Assembly (NCBI GenBank): GCA_036346255.1
Contig: CM070635.1
Coordinates: forward strand, 45,597,715-45,661,714
Direction of reading: 5' to 3'
From: Ampelocalamus luodianensis
Taxonomy: Eukaryota > Streptophyta > Magnoliopsida > Poales > Poaceae
Length of the DNA stretch: 64,000 bases
The notes under the pieces are model-generated. The model was not told the DNA's origin. It made no database searches and worked only from the letters and a program-made list of their open reading frames with translations. Positions within the stretch are counted from its first letter, which is position 1. Each line of letters begins with the position of its first letter. The position numbers and the translations under genes were made by a program. Positions 1-12,440 of the stretch are shown in pieces.

Positions 1-22
1 ATGCTTGGTATCCTGGAATCAG

Positions 23-222
23 GCGTCGAGACCTTTGACATAGACCTGAAGGAGCAGAAGATAACAGTCAAAGGCAACGTCAAACAAGAAGACATTTTCA
101 AAACGGTTTCAAAGACAGGGAAGAAGACCTCGTTCTGGGAGAGTGAAGTAGCCCCTAGCACCATGGCAGAAGCACCTGCCGCAACCGCACCAGAAGCACC
201 TCCGGCCAACGCTGATGCTTGA
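23..222 (+). CDS. Copper chaperone (ATX1/CCH type), last exon, 5' end outside window
   Basis: The reading frame carries VETFDIDLKEQKITVKGNV, then an SKTGKKTSFW stretch and an Ala/Pro/Glu-rich tail ending at a TGA. This is the second half of a heavy-metal-associated (HMA) fold as in plant ATX1/CCH proteins, which pass Cu(I) to heavy-metal ATPases. The N-terminal half with the metal-binding MxCxxC loop is not in the window. A splice acceptor (tcag at 19-22) precedes the exon, so the first seven codons of the open frame are intronic and the exon starts in phase 1 (G|GC). The short acidic/Ala-rich tail distinguishes it from bare ATX1 domains. Family assignment is strong; which paralogue it is cannot be told from one exon. 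Confidence 0.9.
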
Positions 223-3107
223 TGGTCACAGATGATGCTAGGACCTTTGAAATTAACGCCAAGCGATTGCCCTCCTACATTAGTCTCCTACATTGAGAAC
301 GTGGCTGGACTGTTGAAAAGGATGAGGCTGCGCTGTGGCACTTGTGAGCGAAGGAATTGAGTCCGCACTTGTGCTAATAATTTGTTTTAATGTTAAATGA
401 TGCAAGCTGCACTGATGTAATGATGCCAATGCTTCTAGATTTTGTTGTTGTAAAAAAGAACTACTGATGTATTATCTAATGCAATTGTCAATTTGTTGTC
501 TAATGCAATTGATAATGCATTCTATTTACCTACTTGATCAACTGTTGTGCTGAATGACGAGAGTGCAAGAATGATGTGGTATGCTTCAATGACGCGATAC
601 GCTTCGGCTAATTTAGGAGCGATCTAATACCGTCGTTAACTCTCCACTAAGAAAGGCTTAAACACTGCTAAACCCCGATTACTGCTACGAGATTAAGGCT
701 AAAAACGCGGGTCCTCACATCAGTCGCCAAAAATATCATTGTTGAATATAACTACCATCACGTGGAGTAATTTAAGCTGCAAAACGGGCAGAGTAGCCCA
801 GAAAAAAAATAGATGGCTGGCCAAACGTGCAAATTGAGCAGCTAACAAATCTTGCGGTTTAGAACATTCCCGGCTCCTGTTTTGACACAATCACGTCTAA
901 GAAGCAGCAGAATTGCAACTTTCCCATATAATTACTAGCTCATGGATTTGCAAAAGATCAGCAATGTTAAATCTCCACAAAAGATACTCAAATAATAAAC
1001 AGTTTATTTCTTGCATCTTCCTTATTTTCATTTGCCAACAACACTAAGCACATGAGACAGGATGCACCAGTGCTAATTGACCTGGGAAAAAAATTCTTCC
1101 AAGCTTAACCTGGCATCAAGTATTTCCTGATCAGTGATCACCTATCTGCCAATATGCACATATATGCACAATTCATTGCAGTTTGCAACTCGCAAACCCA
1201 AAACAACTATACAACAAAAGCAGACTTCTGAACAAAGAATGGAATATCAACTCATGATGTTAAGAAAAATCAAGTTGACTGTACCAACTGCAATGGCAGC
1301 TTCTGTTGCTGCCGCATATATTCCTCTATGGCAGAACGAAGAGCACAGTTCAAGATTAGGTGACGATGGGAGAACGTTAATTTTGTCATCGGAGATGTCA
1401 TGTGCCCACTGTCGAGCCATCCTTTTATGGCCTCCGCTTCGTAAGCGAAGCCATCTTTTGTGGAAATAAAAGTAACGTTTTAATACGCGAAATAAAAGTA
1501 TCACACATTCACATCCAGCTATCTACAACATTTTATACAAAGTAAATGGAAAATACAAACATGCACGGTAAAAGCAAGTAACCATGCTGAACTGGTTTCA
1601 TACCTCTCCGATTACTGGATACGCGCGCCCAGAAGTGACAACGTGGGATGGACGTGGGTTTTACAGCACTGTAAGCCAGTCCAGAGCCCCGAGTTGCCTG
1701 CCGGTGCCGGGTGGACACGATGGACGGAGGCAAAGGAAAGCGATAGCGTGGCGGAAGTGTGTGCGACGAATTGGAAGGACAGCGCGCGGCGGGGCGGGGC
1801 GGGGCGGGAGGATCCCCATCGTCCCCGGCACCGCAGAGCCCACCGGGTGGTGTACTGGTGTGAGCGACCGCGTGGGGGAGCCATGGCCGAAGTCAGTGGT
1901 GCTCCGGCGAGCGGCGAGGAGCCGACGACCAGGGACTGGAACGAGAGTCGCGAGGGAGTTCGGGCCTTTAGGCCAGGAAGGTATAGAAGGCTGCAAAACC
2001 CGCGGTCTGCCGACTACTGGGACCAGTGCGGACCAGTGAGACGTGGGCGGCTACTGAGCTTTGCGCGGCTGCCCACAGCACAGGCACAGACTAGTTGTTG
2101 TCGTAAGGAGGCGGGTTGGCCTAGTGGCGGTGGGCAAACCTGGTCGGGTCTGTGGGCGGGTTAGCCAGAAAGAAGCCCAGAAGTTCCCGCACGGCGAGCC
2201 CGGCATGGTTGCCTTCTGCTGCGGTGGAATGAGCCGGAAGGCAGCGGCAGGTGGTGGCACTCATGCTTCGGCGACTCGGACCTTGTACGTTCGGGGTTGT
2301 ACCGTAAGGCGCGCAGGTGGTGTGTCTGATAAATGCAGAACATTAGTCTATAATATTATTTATAAATAAAATTAAAAATAATTTATACAATAAATTGTCT
2401 TTAAGTTGACTCCATAATTTTTACGGATATCATTCATACAACAGCAAGAAAGTCATCTATAAGGATCTTATAGACTGTCTGTTGCATGTCAGACAAATTT
2501 TTTCTCTCTCTTTGTTCTTTCTCATCCACATCATCAGAAATCTTACATGACAAAAATTACAGATAACTAATGTCACCCTATTGTACGTGTCCTAAGACAG
2601 GTCGCCGCTGCCCGATGTCACCCAACCGTCGAGCCAGTAGCGGAACTACCGTCGAGCGATTGCCGGCCGGCGCTGGCCGTCATGGCGCCTCGCGCACAAC
2701 CGATCAGTCGTTGCTCCCCGCGCCGCGTGGGCCGTGGGGCAAGTGGAAACCGACAGCCCAAGCAAAATGCGTAGGTAACCCTAAATCTCTAATTCCCCAT
2801 TTTGACATTCCCCATTCCTCCCAAATCCCATCGGGCGTCGGGCATCTCCACTCTCCAACACCCAGCCCGACGCCCCTGTCCGGCTGTTCCCTCCATGGCT
2901 CCACACTCCACCGTGCGGCGCAGGCGAGTCTGGCCGCAGCGCGGCGTGGTGAGTCGCGACGCGAGCGGGTGCTAAAGCGCGCCGCCGCGAGACGATGAAG
3001 AGTGTGGGGTATCGACGACCACCGAGACTCAGCGCGGCAAGCCGTAGGGCATAGTTGCACACTGAGTCAGTAGTAAATTTTGATTTCTTGTAAAAATTTA
3101 TAAGAAA
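223..3107. other. 3' UTR of the copper chaperone, then intergenic DNA
   Basis: The first few hundred bases after the stop codon are T-rich and look like a 3' UTR. From about 560 to 1530 I see unique-looking moderately AT-rich DNA with no gene. From 1580 to 2330 the DNA is GC-rich; open frames exist on both strands but none resembles a known protein. This block holds a G-rich run near 1789-1810. From 2340 to 2560 it is AT-rich. From 2570 to 3060 it is again GC-rich without recognisable coding content. Confidence 0.5.
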
Positions 3108-3561
3108 ATGAAATCAATACAGACTTATTTTAGAACCACAACAGTAGATGACAATTCTCAAATACAAACGGTTGAAACATCTAATGCCATTGCCAACAAC
3201 ACTGCAACCGCAAAGAGAGCTCGTGCTAGTGATGTGTTTAATCCAGACAATATTGTTGCTGATCTGGGCCTACAGAAACAAATTGAAGAATATGCTGCCC
3301 TGAAAATTAGAGATGAAGTGAGAAGGGTATATTTGTTGAAAGGTCCACGCCAGCTGCAAGGTCATGTTTTCCCTCATAAAAATAACGCGAAATCAAGCAA
3401 GGCATTTAGATTAGCGTGGTAGGATCAATTTGACTTGTTGGAGTATAGTGTAGCCAAAGATGCAGCTTATTGTTGTATTGTTTTCTTTTCAAAAAGCCGA
3501 CAATTGCTGAAAAGTTTGGGGTTGATGCCTTCTCGATGACTAAGTTTTACAAATTGGAAAT
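3108..3561 (+). pseudogene. Broken hAT-related transposase fragment (TTF/zf-MYM1-like N-terminal region)
   Basis: The frame starts MKSIQTYF and carries a KRARASDVFNPDNIVADLG stretch, then IRDEVRRVYLLKGP. This is the usual N-terminal arrangement of plant TTF-type zinc finger/DUF4371 proteins, which are domesticated or active hAT-type transposases. A TAG at 3420-3422 interrupts the frame; the following bases still read DQFDLLEYSVAKDAAYC in the same frame. A one-base frameshift near 3470 moves the match to another frame (IAEKFGVDAF), and similarity stops near 3560. The catalytic and dimerisation domains are absent. This is a decayed transposon fragment, not a functional gene. Confidence 0.75.
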
Positions 3562-5082
3562 TCTCTCTCGGGCCAGATTCCTTTTCTCTCAGCCCATTTT
3601 ATGTTTTCCCAGCCCACTTCTCTTTTCTTTTTCTTCCTCTTTTGCTCCCGGCCCACGTGGCTCGCTTCTCCGGCCCGCACGCCCGGCCTGCCCCGTCTCT
3701 CCTTTCTCACTGCGGTGGGGCGCTGGCTGCTGAGCCACTTTGTCATTCACCTCATCCCCTTCTTCCTCCCTTTCTTCTTCCTGTCACCGCCGCCATTACC
3801 GCCCCGAGAGCTCTTCAATGACGGCATTTTCTTCTTCCTTTTTTTGAAAAATAGAACATCCTAGCTTTTATAGAAAGCTAATCAACACAAAGTCCAGTCT
3901 GAAACACCAAAAAAAAAAAGTTGGGGCTACCAACTAGCACTAGAGACTAAACCAACAAGCTGAGCCAAAGACATACAGCTTGAACAAACCCAGCACCGCA
4001 GGCAACATAGAAATTACACAATTATATCAAAACAGAAAACAATCATCCAACTTTCTAACAAAAAGACTAGGCTATCCAGTTTCGTCCGCAACTCCTCCTC
4101 GATCAGATTTTCTTCTTCCTTTTCATGCGCATTTGATGCCATTCAAGACCCCCGCTCCACCGCACTCAATCCCGGTCGTTTGCTCCTCTTTTATTCGCGT
4201 TAAAGCGCATTTGCGTTGCCGTCCGCACCGGCACGATCTCCTCCTCCGATCTTCTCCTTGTACTAAAAAAGCGAGCACAAGCACCCCCTCTCCTCACTCA
4301 TCCTTTCCCCTCGAGCTCCGCTCCTCTCCCCCGCCGCAATCGAGCTTCTTCGCCGCCGGCCAATGAGCGCCTCCGCCTCGTTTTGACACCGTCCGTCCGC
4401 CTCGTTCCCGACGCCGTCCGTACTACGAGCAGCGGCGCTCGATCCCCTTCTTCCCGTGCGAGCAGCTTTAGCCTTCCCGTGCGCTCGAGGCTCTTGTCGG
4501 TGACCGCGGCCACGAGACGCTCTGGTCTTCCGCTTCATGGCGACCTTCGCTTTGGATTTGAGGTGCATGCCCTTGGTCACCTTGCACGCATCTGCGCTGT
4601 TGATGAAGCGGAAGAGTAGCTCGGGGAGGTCCTTGATGTAGCCGAACTCGGCGACGTTGCAGGCAAGTGTCTTGGGTGGTACTTGTGCATCCAGAGCGCA
4701 GGTGTGGAACCAAAGCAAGCAAGCAATCATCCATTACACCGTCAATTCCCTTGTAATCCCGTTCCCTTTACAATTACATTGCCATTCTTTGAACCAAACA
4801 CCACCTTAATGTGACGCACCGAAATTCAGATGCGAGGAAGAGCACTATTGTTCAAACTCCTACTAGAAAGGGCAATGGCAACAGGTTGTTATGAAAAGAG
4901 CAAGGATAATGCCGATAAACATCTGACAAGGATGTATTCTGCGATTCAACTTCCTCAAAAGAGCTCAGGAAAGATCACTGTTACAAAGTTGGCGAAGAAG
5001 AGAAAAATAAATAGACAGTTCTAATTTATGCTTGCATTAACCCTAAGGATGTTCTCACCGTCTTTTTAGGCCTATATAAACA
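3562..5082. other. Intergenic DNA with pyrimidine-rich tracts; no supported gene
   Basis: 3570-3870 is a long C/T-rich tract. 3870-4100 is A-rich. A minus-strand open frame at 4263-4730 is 155 codons but Arg/Ala-rich in its second half and matches no family I know. 4830-5024 has a short plus-strand frame with no recognised relatives. Part of this stretch, close to 5083, is presumably the 3' UTR of the Toc gene, which ends on the minus strand. Confidence 0.4.
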
Positions 5083-7840
5083 CTAGGTAGATTCAGAGCA
5101 ACTGTGTAATAACTTTCCGATGTTCTGAAGTATAGGCACGAGGACAAGAAGCGCGATCTGAAGATGCTCGGAGCTGTTCAGGCGAATGCCAACAGGCCAG
5201 TCCCTTGTTGCTTAGATTCGCATGACCAATCAAATTGCTAGCTCTTCCAGCAGGAATCTGACACTGGATATTGTAGCCAACTGCCAGATCCCCATGCCAA
5301 TCTACAACAGACAATGCAAGAGTAGAAAGCATGCGCCCTATTGGGTAGTCTTTATCTCTCAACGTTGCTTCAAGACGGCCTCCATAAGCCACATCTCCCC
5401 TCCCACTCATAGCACCACCACTAACTAGAAGCCTGAGCTGCTTGTTCACTATCAGTTTGTCTTCAACCTTCATACCAGCTGATACAGAATCTCCAAGGAG
5501 CGTAGCAGATATCCCAGCGGCCGTGTTATTACGCCTGAAGTTCTTAAATCTTGACTCACCACGAATAGTGTATGCCATATCCTTGCCAACAGACTGCAAA
5601 TCAAGTCCAAGTGAGGTAGTTTTCCCCTCGCCATGCTTAACTGAACTTGCAACCTCCATTTGCAGGGAGCAATCCTTCTTGTCTTTTGTTAGTTGGCCAG
5701 ATACGGACAAAGGAACTTTACCTTTGACAGCAAATAATCTTTCAACATTCAGACCTTCATAACCAACATCATGATCCCAGCCCTGGGTTTCCAGCACAGG
5801 CCTGACAAGCCATTCACTTGGTGTATCCAGAAAGCGATAGCGATGGCTAGGATAGTCGGAATCAAAAGATGAGGGTAATACCATGTCAGGCATAGGCACC
5901 GCAACATTGGTTGGGGCATTGCCATCATCTTCTAGATTGCTGTTACTGAAATCATCTGCTCGAGCACTAGCCTCTGCTGCCATTTTCTTCATCATTTTAC
6001 GACGCATACTTTCCTCTTTCAGCTGTTTTTTGTAGAATAGCTTCTCTCTGTAATCTAGCTCCTCAATATATGCCTTCCTCTGTGCATGGTTCAGCTTTGC
6101 AAGCTCAGCTTTTGTGAGGCGCTTAAAAGGAGGCAAGTCATCATAGTCTGACCCATCATCTGAATCAGAATCATCTACCAAATCATCTTCAAGATCATCA
6201 TCATCACCAAATTGTTCCTCTGGTAACTTCAATGGGGCTCGAGACTGAAGAAGTGAAGAGAGGAGGAAAGGAAGTGGAGGGATCCTCATACGAGAAGGTT
6301 TACCAGCGGGATTATCCTGCAACTTGAGAAGCACGTTGGCCTCCGCTAAAACCTTTGAAGCAAAACAAAGCAATAGCAACTGTGGCTTCCAGACTTGTCC
6401 ATTTGGCAACACCCTCTGGCCTGCCCTATTCATCCTGCATGCTGAGTGGTTTTCCACCAGGGAGACTGGATTCATAAGACGGACATCACCAGCAGCTTGC
6501 CTTATAGCTTGCTGGACTACATGAGACCTCTGGGTCACAAACATCTCATAGCTCAGAGGAATTCCATTTGGACCATCAGGCGGAGCAGATGCAGCGTGAG
6601 TTAACACAACTATGGCATTGAACCAGACCGATGCTCCAAACACTTTGATAATGGTTTGCAGCAGAGGACATCGCCATAGTCCCTGCTCTGCATATCCAAT
6701 CTGTCAAAATAAAGAACAATATCAGGAGGTTGTTGCTGATAAGCCTCTTCACGGAATTGAGAACCTTCTGGTTGTAGTGTTGGTCTGAAGACGAGCATGA
6801 AAGGCCAGGTGTATCTATCACTTTTACCCTGATCCCCTCAACCATACCAACCACTTCTTGAACCTCTCTGGTGCTGGAATCAAAAGCATTTGTTTCCAAC
6901 TTGACATCATCAAATATCGAATTGATGGTAGAACTCTTACCAACCCCAGTTTTACCAAGAACCAAGATAGTGCAAGAAAAATCAAGGGGCTCGTTTCCAG
7001 CAGCTTCAAGACGCTCTGCCATCTCCTGTGCTCGGTCAAAACTGAAAACACCCTGACCTGCATTTCTTCTAAGCTGTTCTGCCAGCCCAAGCCGGTAAAG
7101 AACCTGTGAAACTACCATATTATGAGGAGTTTGCCCAAACCTGTTAGCAAGACGCAAAAACTTGACCCGGATCATCTGGAGCTTCTCACGGATTTCATCA
7201 TTCTCATCTCCATCATCCCCAGCAGACTCAATATCCTGCCGAGTCTCCCTATCCACATCGACCGGATCATTAGCACGGACCTGCTGAACAGGTCGAGCGG
7301 GAGGTTGCAACAAGGAAGCTGACGATCCAAGGCCAGCAGGACGAGACGGCAAGAGGGACCATTAGAATGACCAGCAGCACTAGTGGATCGTGCAGGAGGA
7401 GCGGAGGTAGCTTTATTCTCATCATCAGAGGAACTTAAGTCATCTAATTCCTCGACCACAACAGCTGGCTCGCCTCCAGATTGTGTGGATACCTCAGGCT
7501 TGCTATCACGGGCAGCAATCTCTTCCCTGCTCTTTTCTGGCAGCTCATTGCTCTGATCAACCAAAACAGCATCTTTGAAATGTTCAGGTTCACTCCCAGA
7601 TTGTGCGGGAGGCTCAGCATTGTCATCATGGGCAGGAACATCCTCCGTGCCCTTCTCTGGTTGCTCCCCTTCTCTGAACTCCAAGAACTCACCACCATCA
7701 CCCTCCTGCGACGCCGCCGCGTCGGGCGCCGGCTCCACATCGACCTGCACACCCCCCGCTCCCTCCTCGGCGACTCCGCCGGGGCCTCCCCGATCCTCCG
7801 CCTCGGGCAGGCTCCTCTCACCGACGGCGCCGTAATCCAT
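5083..7840 (-). CDS. TOC120: Toc159-family GTPase, Toc120/Toc132-like chloroplast preprotein receptor
   Basis: This outer-envelope GTPase receptor recognises transit peptides and feeds preproteins to the Toc75 channel. It is a single exon, about 920 codons. Domains in order: an acidic A domain (start MDYGAVGERSLPEAED; Glu/Asp-rich, about residues 1-190); a G domain with P-loop GKTGVGKSST and a DTPG switch motif; an Asp-rich linker (FGDDDDLEDD); and a C-terminal M domain (RYRFLDTPSEWLVRPVLETQ). The A domain is short for Toc159 itself, which favours the Toc120/132 branch. As read, the frame is broken at about 7345, 6733, 6653 and 5205. The first three are each fixed by one base in a T or C run of the coding strand, with matching protein on both sides. 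After the last shift the conserved C-terminus continues to a TAG at 5083-5085. I chose the ATG at 7840; an upstream in-frame ATG exists but precedes non-conserved sequence. Sequence error seems likelier than a pseudogene. Confidence 0.93.
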
Positions 7841-8220
7841 CGCGAGCCCCGATGGCGCGAGTGCGCAAAACCCTAGTTTGCCACAAACACAAACGGAACG
7901 GATCAAACAACAAGAAACAAACGGGGAGTGGAAAAAAAACAGCAACTTTGTGGCTGTGTTAGGTAGACCGAGCGCGTGGGTGGATCGGGAGGGAGGCGTC
8001 CGAGGATGGTGGCTACCAACCTGGGGCGGCGGCGGCGTGGGAGATCGGCAATTGGGGACGGCACGCACGGGGTGGGGTGTCGCCTCGCGCGGCGCGGGCG
8101 CGGTCGCGGTCAGGAAAAGAGAGAAGAGAAGGTGGCCGGCCAGGTGAGTCTCCAGGGGCAGAGAGGAAGCCGAGAAGACTCCGCCGTCTTTTGGGCTAAA
8201 CTAAAAAAACCCTGATGAGA
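7841..8220 (-). promoter_or_regulatory. 5' leader and putative promoter of the Toc gene
   Basis: GC-rich sequence directly upstream of the Toc start codon, with an A-rich stretch near 7880-7950. I see no clear TATA box. It is assigned by position only. Confidence 0.35.
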
Positions 8221-9539
8221 TCCGCGGCGCCAGTTTACATCTACGCCCCGTGGGTTTCGGATAATTTTGTACGCTCTACATAATTGAATCATTTGTTTCA
8301 TGCAAACAATTATGTGAAATTTTGGTGTTTTGGACGAGTTTTTTTTTTTTGTGACGTTTTGATGTGAATGCGCTGCGTGAAATTCTTGTGTTGCAAATAT
8401 TGCGTCCTAACGTGGGGTACAACTCTCTTGCATAATTTTCTATACTGAAATGGACGGCTAGGAAAGTAGAGACCGGAAAATAATAAAAGTTAACTAAAGG
8501 TAAAAGGAGCGAAAGAGAAAAAGGAAAGGGAAAATAAAGGGAGAGCTCATGGATTTGTGTTTCTAATTTCCATCGACGTGAGCACCTGCCAGCAGGAGCG
8601 GAGGGAGGGGGCGGGGTCTGGGAGGGGCTGGCCTCAGTATTTTGATTATCTTTCGTTAGGACCTAGGACCATTAAAACTTTGCTATAAGTACACCTCTAT
8701 TTATTCAATTATACGATTAAGTAACAGTTGTGAAACTAAAATTTATGGGAGTTAATTTGACCCATCTTATGTAGCATCTAGATTATATTTTCTTTTCAAT
8801 TTTTCAAGCTGGTATTGAGTCTAATTTCATCTCTTTGCATGTTTAAGGCTTGATCGAGTATTTCTTCCTTGTCTCTAGCTTCAGTCATTACCATTCATGT
8901 GCGGTGAAGCGTGCTTGTGTGCCGAACTCCACCAAACTCAAGTTATAATCCAAGTTATAATCCAATATGCTCATGATTTATGTTCTATTTCATTTTTGAT
9001 ATAAAATGTTTCCTCCTAAGTAGTCAGCTCTTGGCCCCCTATTGTCCAATCCTGGCTCCGCCCACCCCTGCCACGCTGGAAGCTAGTGACGGTCCCACGT
9101 GTAAGTAAGGAGGACGATGCACTTCAAGAAAGCTACGTGCGTCGCACTGTCGCAGCCGAACACACGCATGCACCATGACCCCGCTGGAGTTGGCTCATCT
9201 ACGTGGAATGAATTGGCTCATTGAACGTGTTTGCTTCGTGAATCGTGATCTCTCGACTTACTTATGCTTGTCTGCCACTCTCTTCAGGGTTTCGATGCCT
9301 TCAAAAACTGATCAGCAATCATGTGACGTGGTATAAACTTTGCGTAAAGCGTGCCTCACGAAACTAGTTCATACCCGCACAGTAGACAACTCCAAAGCAA
9401 AGAGAAGTCGACGATTGCCCTCTGAATTGAAAATGTGCTTAGATAGAGCATATATAAAAACAATTAGGAAACTCTATTTCGTTGTCAAATAAAAGCTCAA
9501 ACTTGTGGGTTAAGTTTTTGCGTCTTGCTATTGGTTACT
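8221..9539. other. Intergenic DNA with a possible short inverted-terminus element (about 8605-9066)
   Basis: The interval is mostly AT-rich and non-coding. Two G/C-rich blocks face each other: gggcggggtctgggaggggc near 8609 and, in inverted orientation, gggcggagccaggattgg (complement of about 9048-9065). Together they enclose about 460 bp. This could be a small DNA transposon with degenerate ends, but I see no convincing target duplication. Nothing else is recognisable. Confidence 0.3.
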
Positions 9540-11647
9540 AAACATGCAAGCCAACAGCAACTGAAGTTTTATCCCCACAAAAAAAAAACAGCAACTGAAG
9601 ATTGAACAAGAAAAACCATACCATTCTCCTGTGCAATATTTTGGTGCACCTTTGAGGAGCTTGCACTTCCTTGAAAATCTGTGCCCCTAGATGCTTCTTG
9701 GGAGCTGTTTCAGTTGGGTTTTCCGTCCAGACTGGTATGAAAACTGGAGCTTCTTCTAATCTCCTTTGCTGGTTTTTTGCACGATCTGGTTGGAATCCTT
9801 TCCTGTGCCAGATGGAGAACAGAGCAACTGCTGTTTTTGTGGGTGAATGGACGGAGCACATGACGCCTCTTTTGCTTACAGATAAGAAATGTGTATTCAG
9901 CAGTAGTTCAGAAGATAGGAAAAATCTTCAGAAACAAGGGAGTGAATTTCAGCATACCAGGTGCATACATAGGTTCTGGATCATCAAAGGCAACACTAAC
10001 CGGCTCCGTATCAAGAAAATATTCGATGGCCTTTATCAGGAGATCCTTCATAGTGCACCTGGATCTGGTGGATGAACAACTTCTTTTTAACTTGGTTACT
10101 CATGTTTTACTTTTAGCAGAAGATGCAAGATCGTTTTTGTAATTCATGACTACTACAGATACAAGCATAGCGAAAACATGGCCGTGTGGAAGGATGGCAT
10201 CAAATCTATCCACCCCAAACATACCCAAACTGGACAGTGTAAACGCCCCTACGCATCATTAGATCTTCAGGTAAGCACAGTTCCCATGAACAGCAAATGC
10301 ACAAAGCATGTTCTATACCTGAGCTGTATTCATTTGGCTGGAGCTGCTTCATGCGTGCATTCTTGACCAGCTCCCTCTAGCATCCTCCATTACTGGCGTA
10401 AGAAGCCCACCTCAATAGCAACAGAGACTGCAACTGCAATGTTGATATTGTTGTTGTCACTGTAGCTGGGTGTCGAGTGAGGAGTTTTTGGCTCATTTAG
10501 TCTCTTTTTCAAGTAAAATAGCAAAAATAGCTCCAAAAAACACGAAACGGCAAAAATGGCATCTCTGCATGCAGCAGCTGCGCGCGGGACACATGCTACT
10601 AGACCTGTTCAAACCTCAGACTGGGTTTGAGGCCAGGTCTTGAATGGGTAGGCCCGAGCCCAGTCCGGGCCGAAAATTGATTTTCCAAGTAAGATAATAC
10701 TATTTTAATTATTTTTTGAATAAAAAATGGTATTTAATTCATTTCGAGAATAAAAAATAGTTTGTTTATTGTTTTTATTGTATTCGTTGGGCTTTTTCGG
10801 GCTTCAGCCTAAGCTTGAGAAATTTGTTGGCCTGCGCGCACGGCAAGCGCCACGAGTGGGTTAGCGGCGAGATGGTGCGCGCGCTCGTGTACCACGGCGG
10901 GCGCTGCCGTCGATTAGGAGGTTGCCATGTGTCCTGTCGCGCTCTGGGTGCATGGCAGGCCGCCTGCTGAGAGGTCACCACGTGTCCTGTGTGCACGACA
11001 TGCCTCATGCCGCGACGTTTTCGCGCGATGTGGGTGCTATTTTTGTCGTATCATTCGCGAAGACTATTTTTACTATTTCGCTTAAAAGTATGAAAAATGA
11101 GCACAAAATACTCCTGAGTGAGCGCCATGGCCAGTGCCCAATGGCTGCCGCCTTCACCAGCAACACAGTCTTTGTAAATTGTAATCCCTTCAGCTATCCA
11201 TCCAAATAAATTTCGATCCAACCATCACAAAAACAAATGAGAAACTAAGCAGTGCCTCAAGCATGCAATTCAACACCGTGCCAAGGATTCATAAAAATGG
11301 CACACCTTTTCACAGAGTGCGTCGAGCTTACCAGACATCACGGCGTATACCCGAACCGGAAGTTCCTGCTCATCGTAGCCTGCGTTGTCGTGAACGAATC
11401 CACCGTCCCACCGGCCGGTCACTTTCGGCGGCAGCACTGCTGATCGCCGGACTGCACCGCCGCCGGTGGAGACGACGGAGGAGCAGGGCGAGCAGCAGGA
11501 GGAAGTGTGACAACCTTTGGATTTGGCTTGATGACAGCGGATGCCTCAACATCAGCCTCTGTGACGTGGCCATCCGCCGGAACGGTCGCCGCACGGCGTG
11601 CACGCCCCGGCACGGCGGAGATGGAGGAGAGAAGACACCGACGCCAT
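9540..11647 (-). pseudogene. Exons of an unrecognised, probably plastid-targeted protein (possibly a real gene with sequence errors)
   Basis: Conserved-looking coding pieces appear on the minus strand in a plausible order. Exon A (about 11332-11647) starts MASVSSLLHLRR and later reads VTGRWDGGFVHDNAGYDEQE, ending at a GTAAG donor. Exon B (about 10319-10375) reads VKNARMKQLQPNEYSS with a gtatag donor. A short exon near 10222-10265 reads DLMMRRGVYTVQFG. Further pieces near 10060 (IKAIEYFLDTEPVSVAFDD) and 9660-9870 (HRKGFQPDRAKNQQRRLEEA) follow. The Ser/Arg-rich start is compatible with a plastid transit peptide. Exon A needs at least two frame changes; one (near 11440) is explained by a missing G. 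I do not recognise the family. Intron 1 contains a TIR element. Confidence 0.45.
10500..11092. mobile_element. Non-autonomous DNA transposon with long imperfect terminal inverted repeats
   Basis: The left end (tttttcaagtaaaatagc, about 10505) and the complement of the right end (acttttaagcgaaatagt, about 11090) form inverted repeats of roughly 60 bp including a shared aaaaatag block. The interior is GC-rich in its right half and contains no transposase. It sits in the first intron of the unrecognised minus-strand gene. Size and structure fit a MULE-like or foldback element; the superfamily is not established. Confidence 0.55.
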
Positions 11648-11799
11648 GGCCACTGGCGCGTCACCTACGAGACGAGTCAGTTCGTGAGGCCTCCGAGAGG
11701 GACGAGGAGGACGCGGGCGGTCAAAAGGCCGGCGGCGGAATTCGGCGAGCGCGGCGGCGGCGCGACGGGGGAGAAGAACTGCCAACCAGCCCACTGCCA

Positions 11800-12440
11800 T
11801 GTGGACCAGGTGGTGCAAGTCGATCCCACAATACTTGGGCTCTCTAACAACCGTCCGATCGAATTTCGCGGTCCAGATCGACACAGGTGGCGTGGGTCGG
11901 AGAGTTTTCCCAAGAGACCTGCGGTTTAACTTTTATTACTGTTTGGTTCCGGTTGAAGTGGATCGCGATTATCTATCGCGATCAGAAATCTTTGCTACGC
12001 CAATCGTCCGATCGAGTATTAGCAGTCTTGATCGACCGGGTCAGGTAGTCCACAACGTTTTACGTATACCCTCGTATTATTGTATATCACCGTTTGGTTC
12101 CCAGTGTAAGTGGAGCTTTGCCGTCAACCATGCGATCGAAGTGTCGCGGTCGAGATCTAGACGGGTGGCGTTGATTGGGAGTTTTTTCTCAAGTGACCTG
12201 CGGATTTCCTTTTATTACTGTTTGATTCTCATTGAGAACTTGTTTGAATAGTGAGGGATTAGAACCAATCATTGGATTAGAAGAGATTTTAGTTTAAATT
12301 TTGAGTCAATTCGAAAGGATTGAGTCGGATCATAATGTATCAAAACAAGCCTTGAAGTGGATCGCGAAGGATAATGGCGATAAAAAAAAACTTTGCTCCC
12401 TTAACCGTCCGATCTATAATTAACGGTCCTGATTGGTAGA
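11800..12440. repeat. Imperfect direct repeats upstream of the unrecognised gene
   Basis: A block at about 11840-11960 (gtccgatcgaatttcgcggt, then gacctgcggtttaacttttattactgtttg) recurs at about 12130-12235 with roughly 300-bp spacing. A GTCCGATC-like core with downstream gtc/gatc motifs occurs at least four times (near 11853, 12006, 12132 and 12406). No coding function is visible. Confidence 0.55.

Noticed and set aside
4263..4730. 155-codon minus-strand open frame
   Set aside because: The second half is Arg/Ala/Gly-rich in a GC-rich block and the first half matches no family I know. No splice context or neighbour supports it.
5083..7840. Calling the Toc gene a pseudogene
   Set aside because: Three of the four breaks are one-base homopolymer losses with full conservation on both sides, and the conserved C-terminus follows the fourth. 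Sequence error is simpler.
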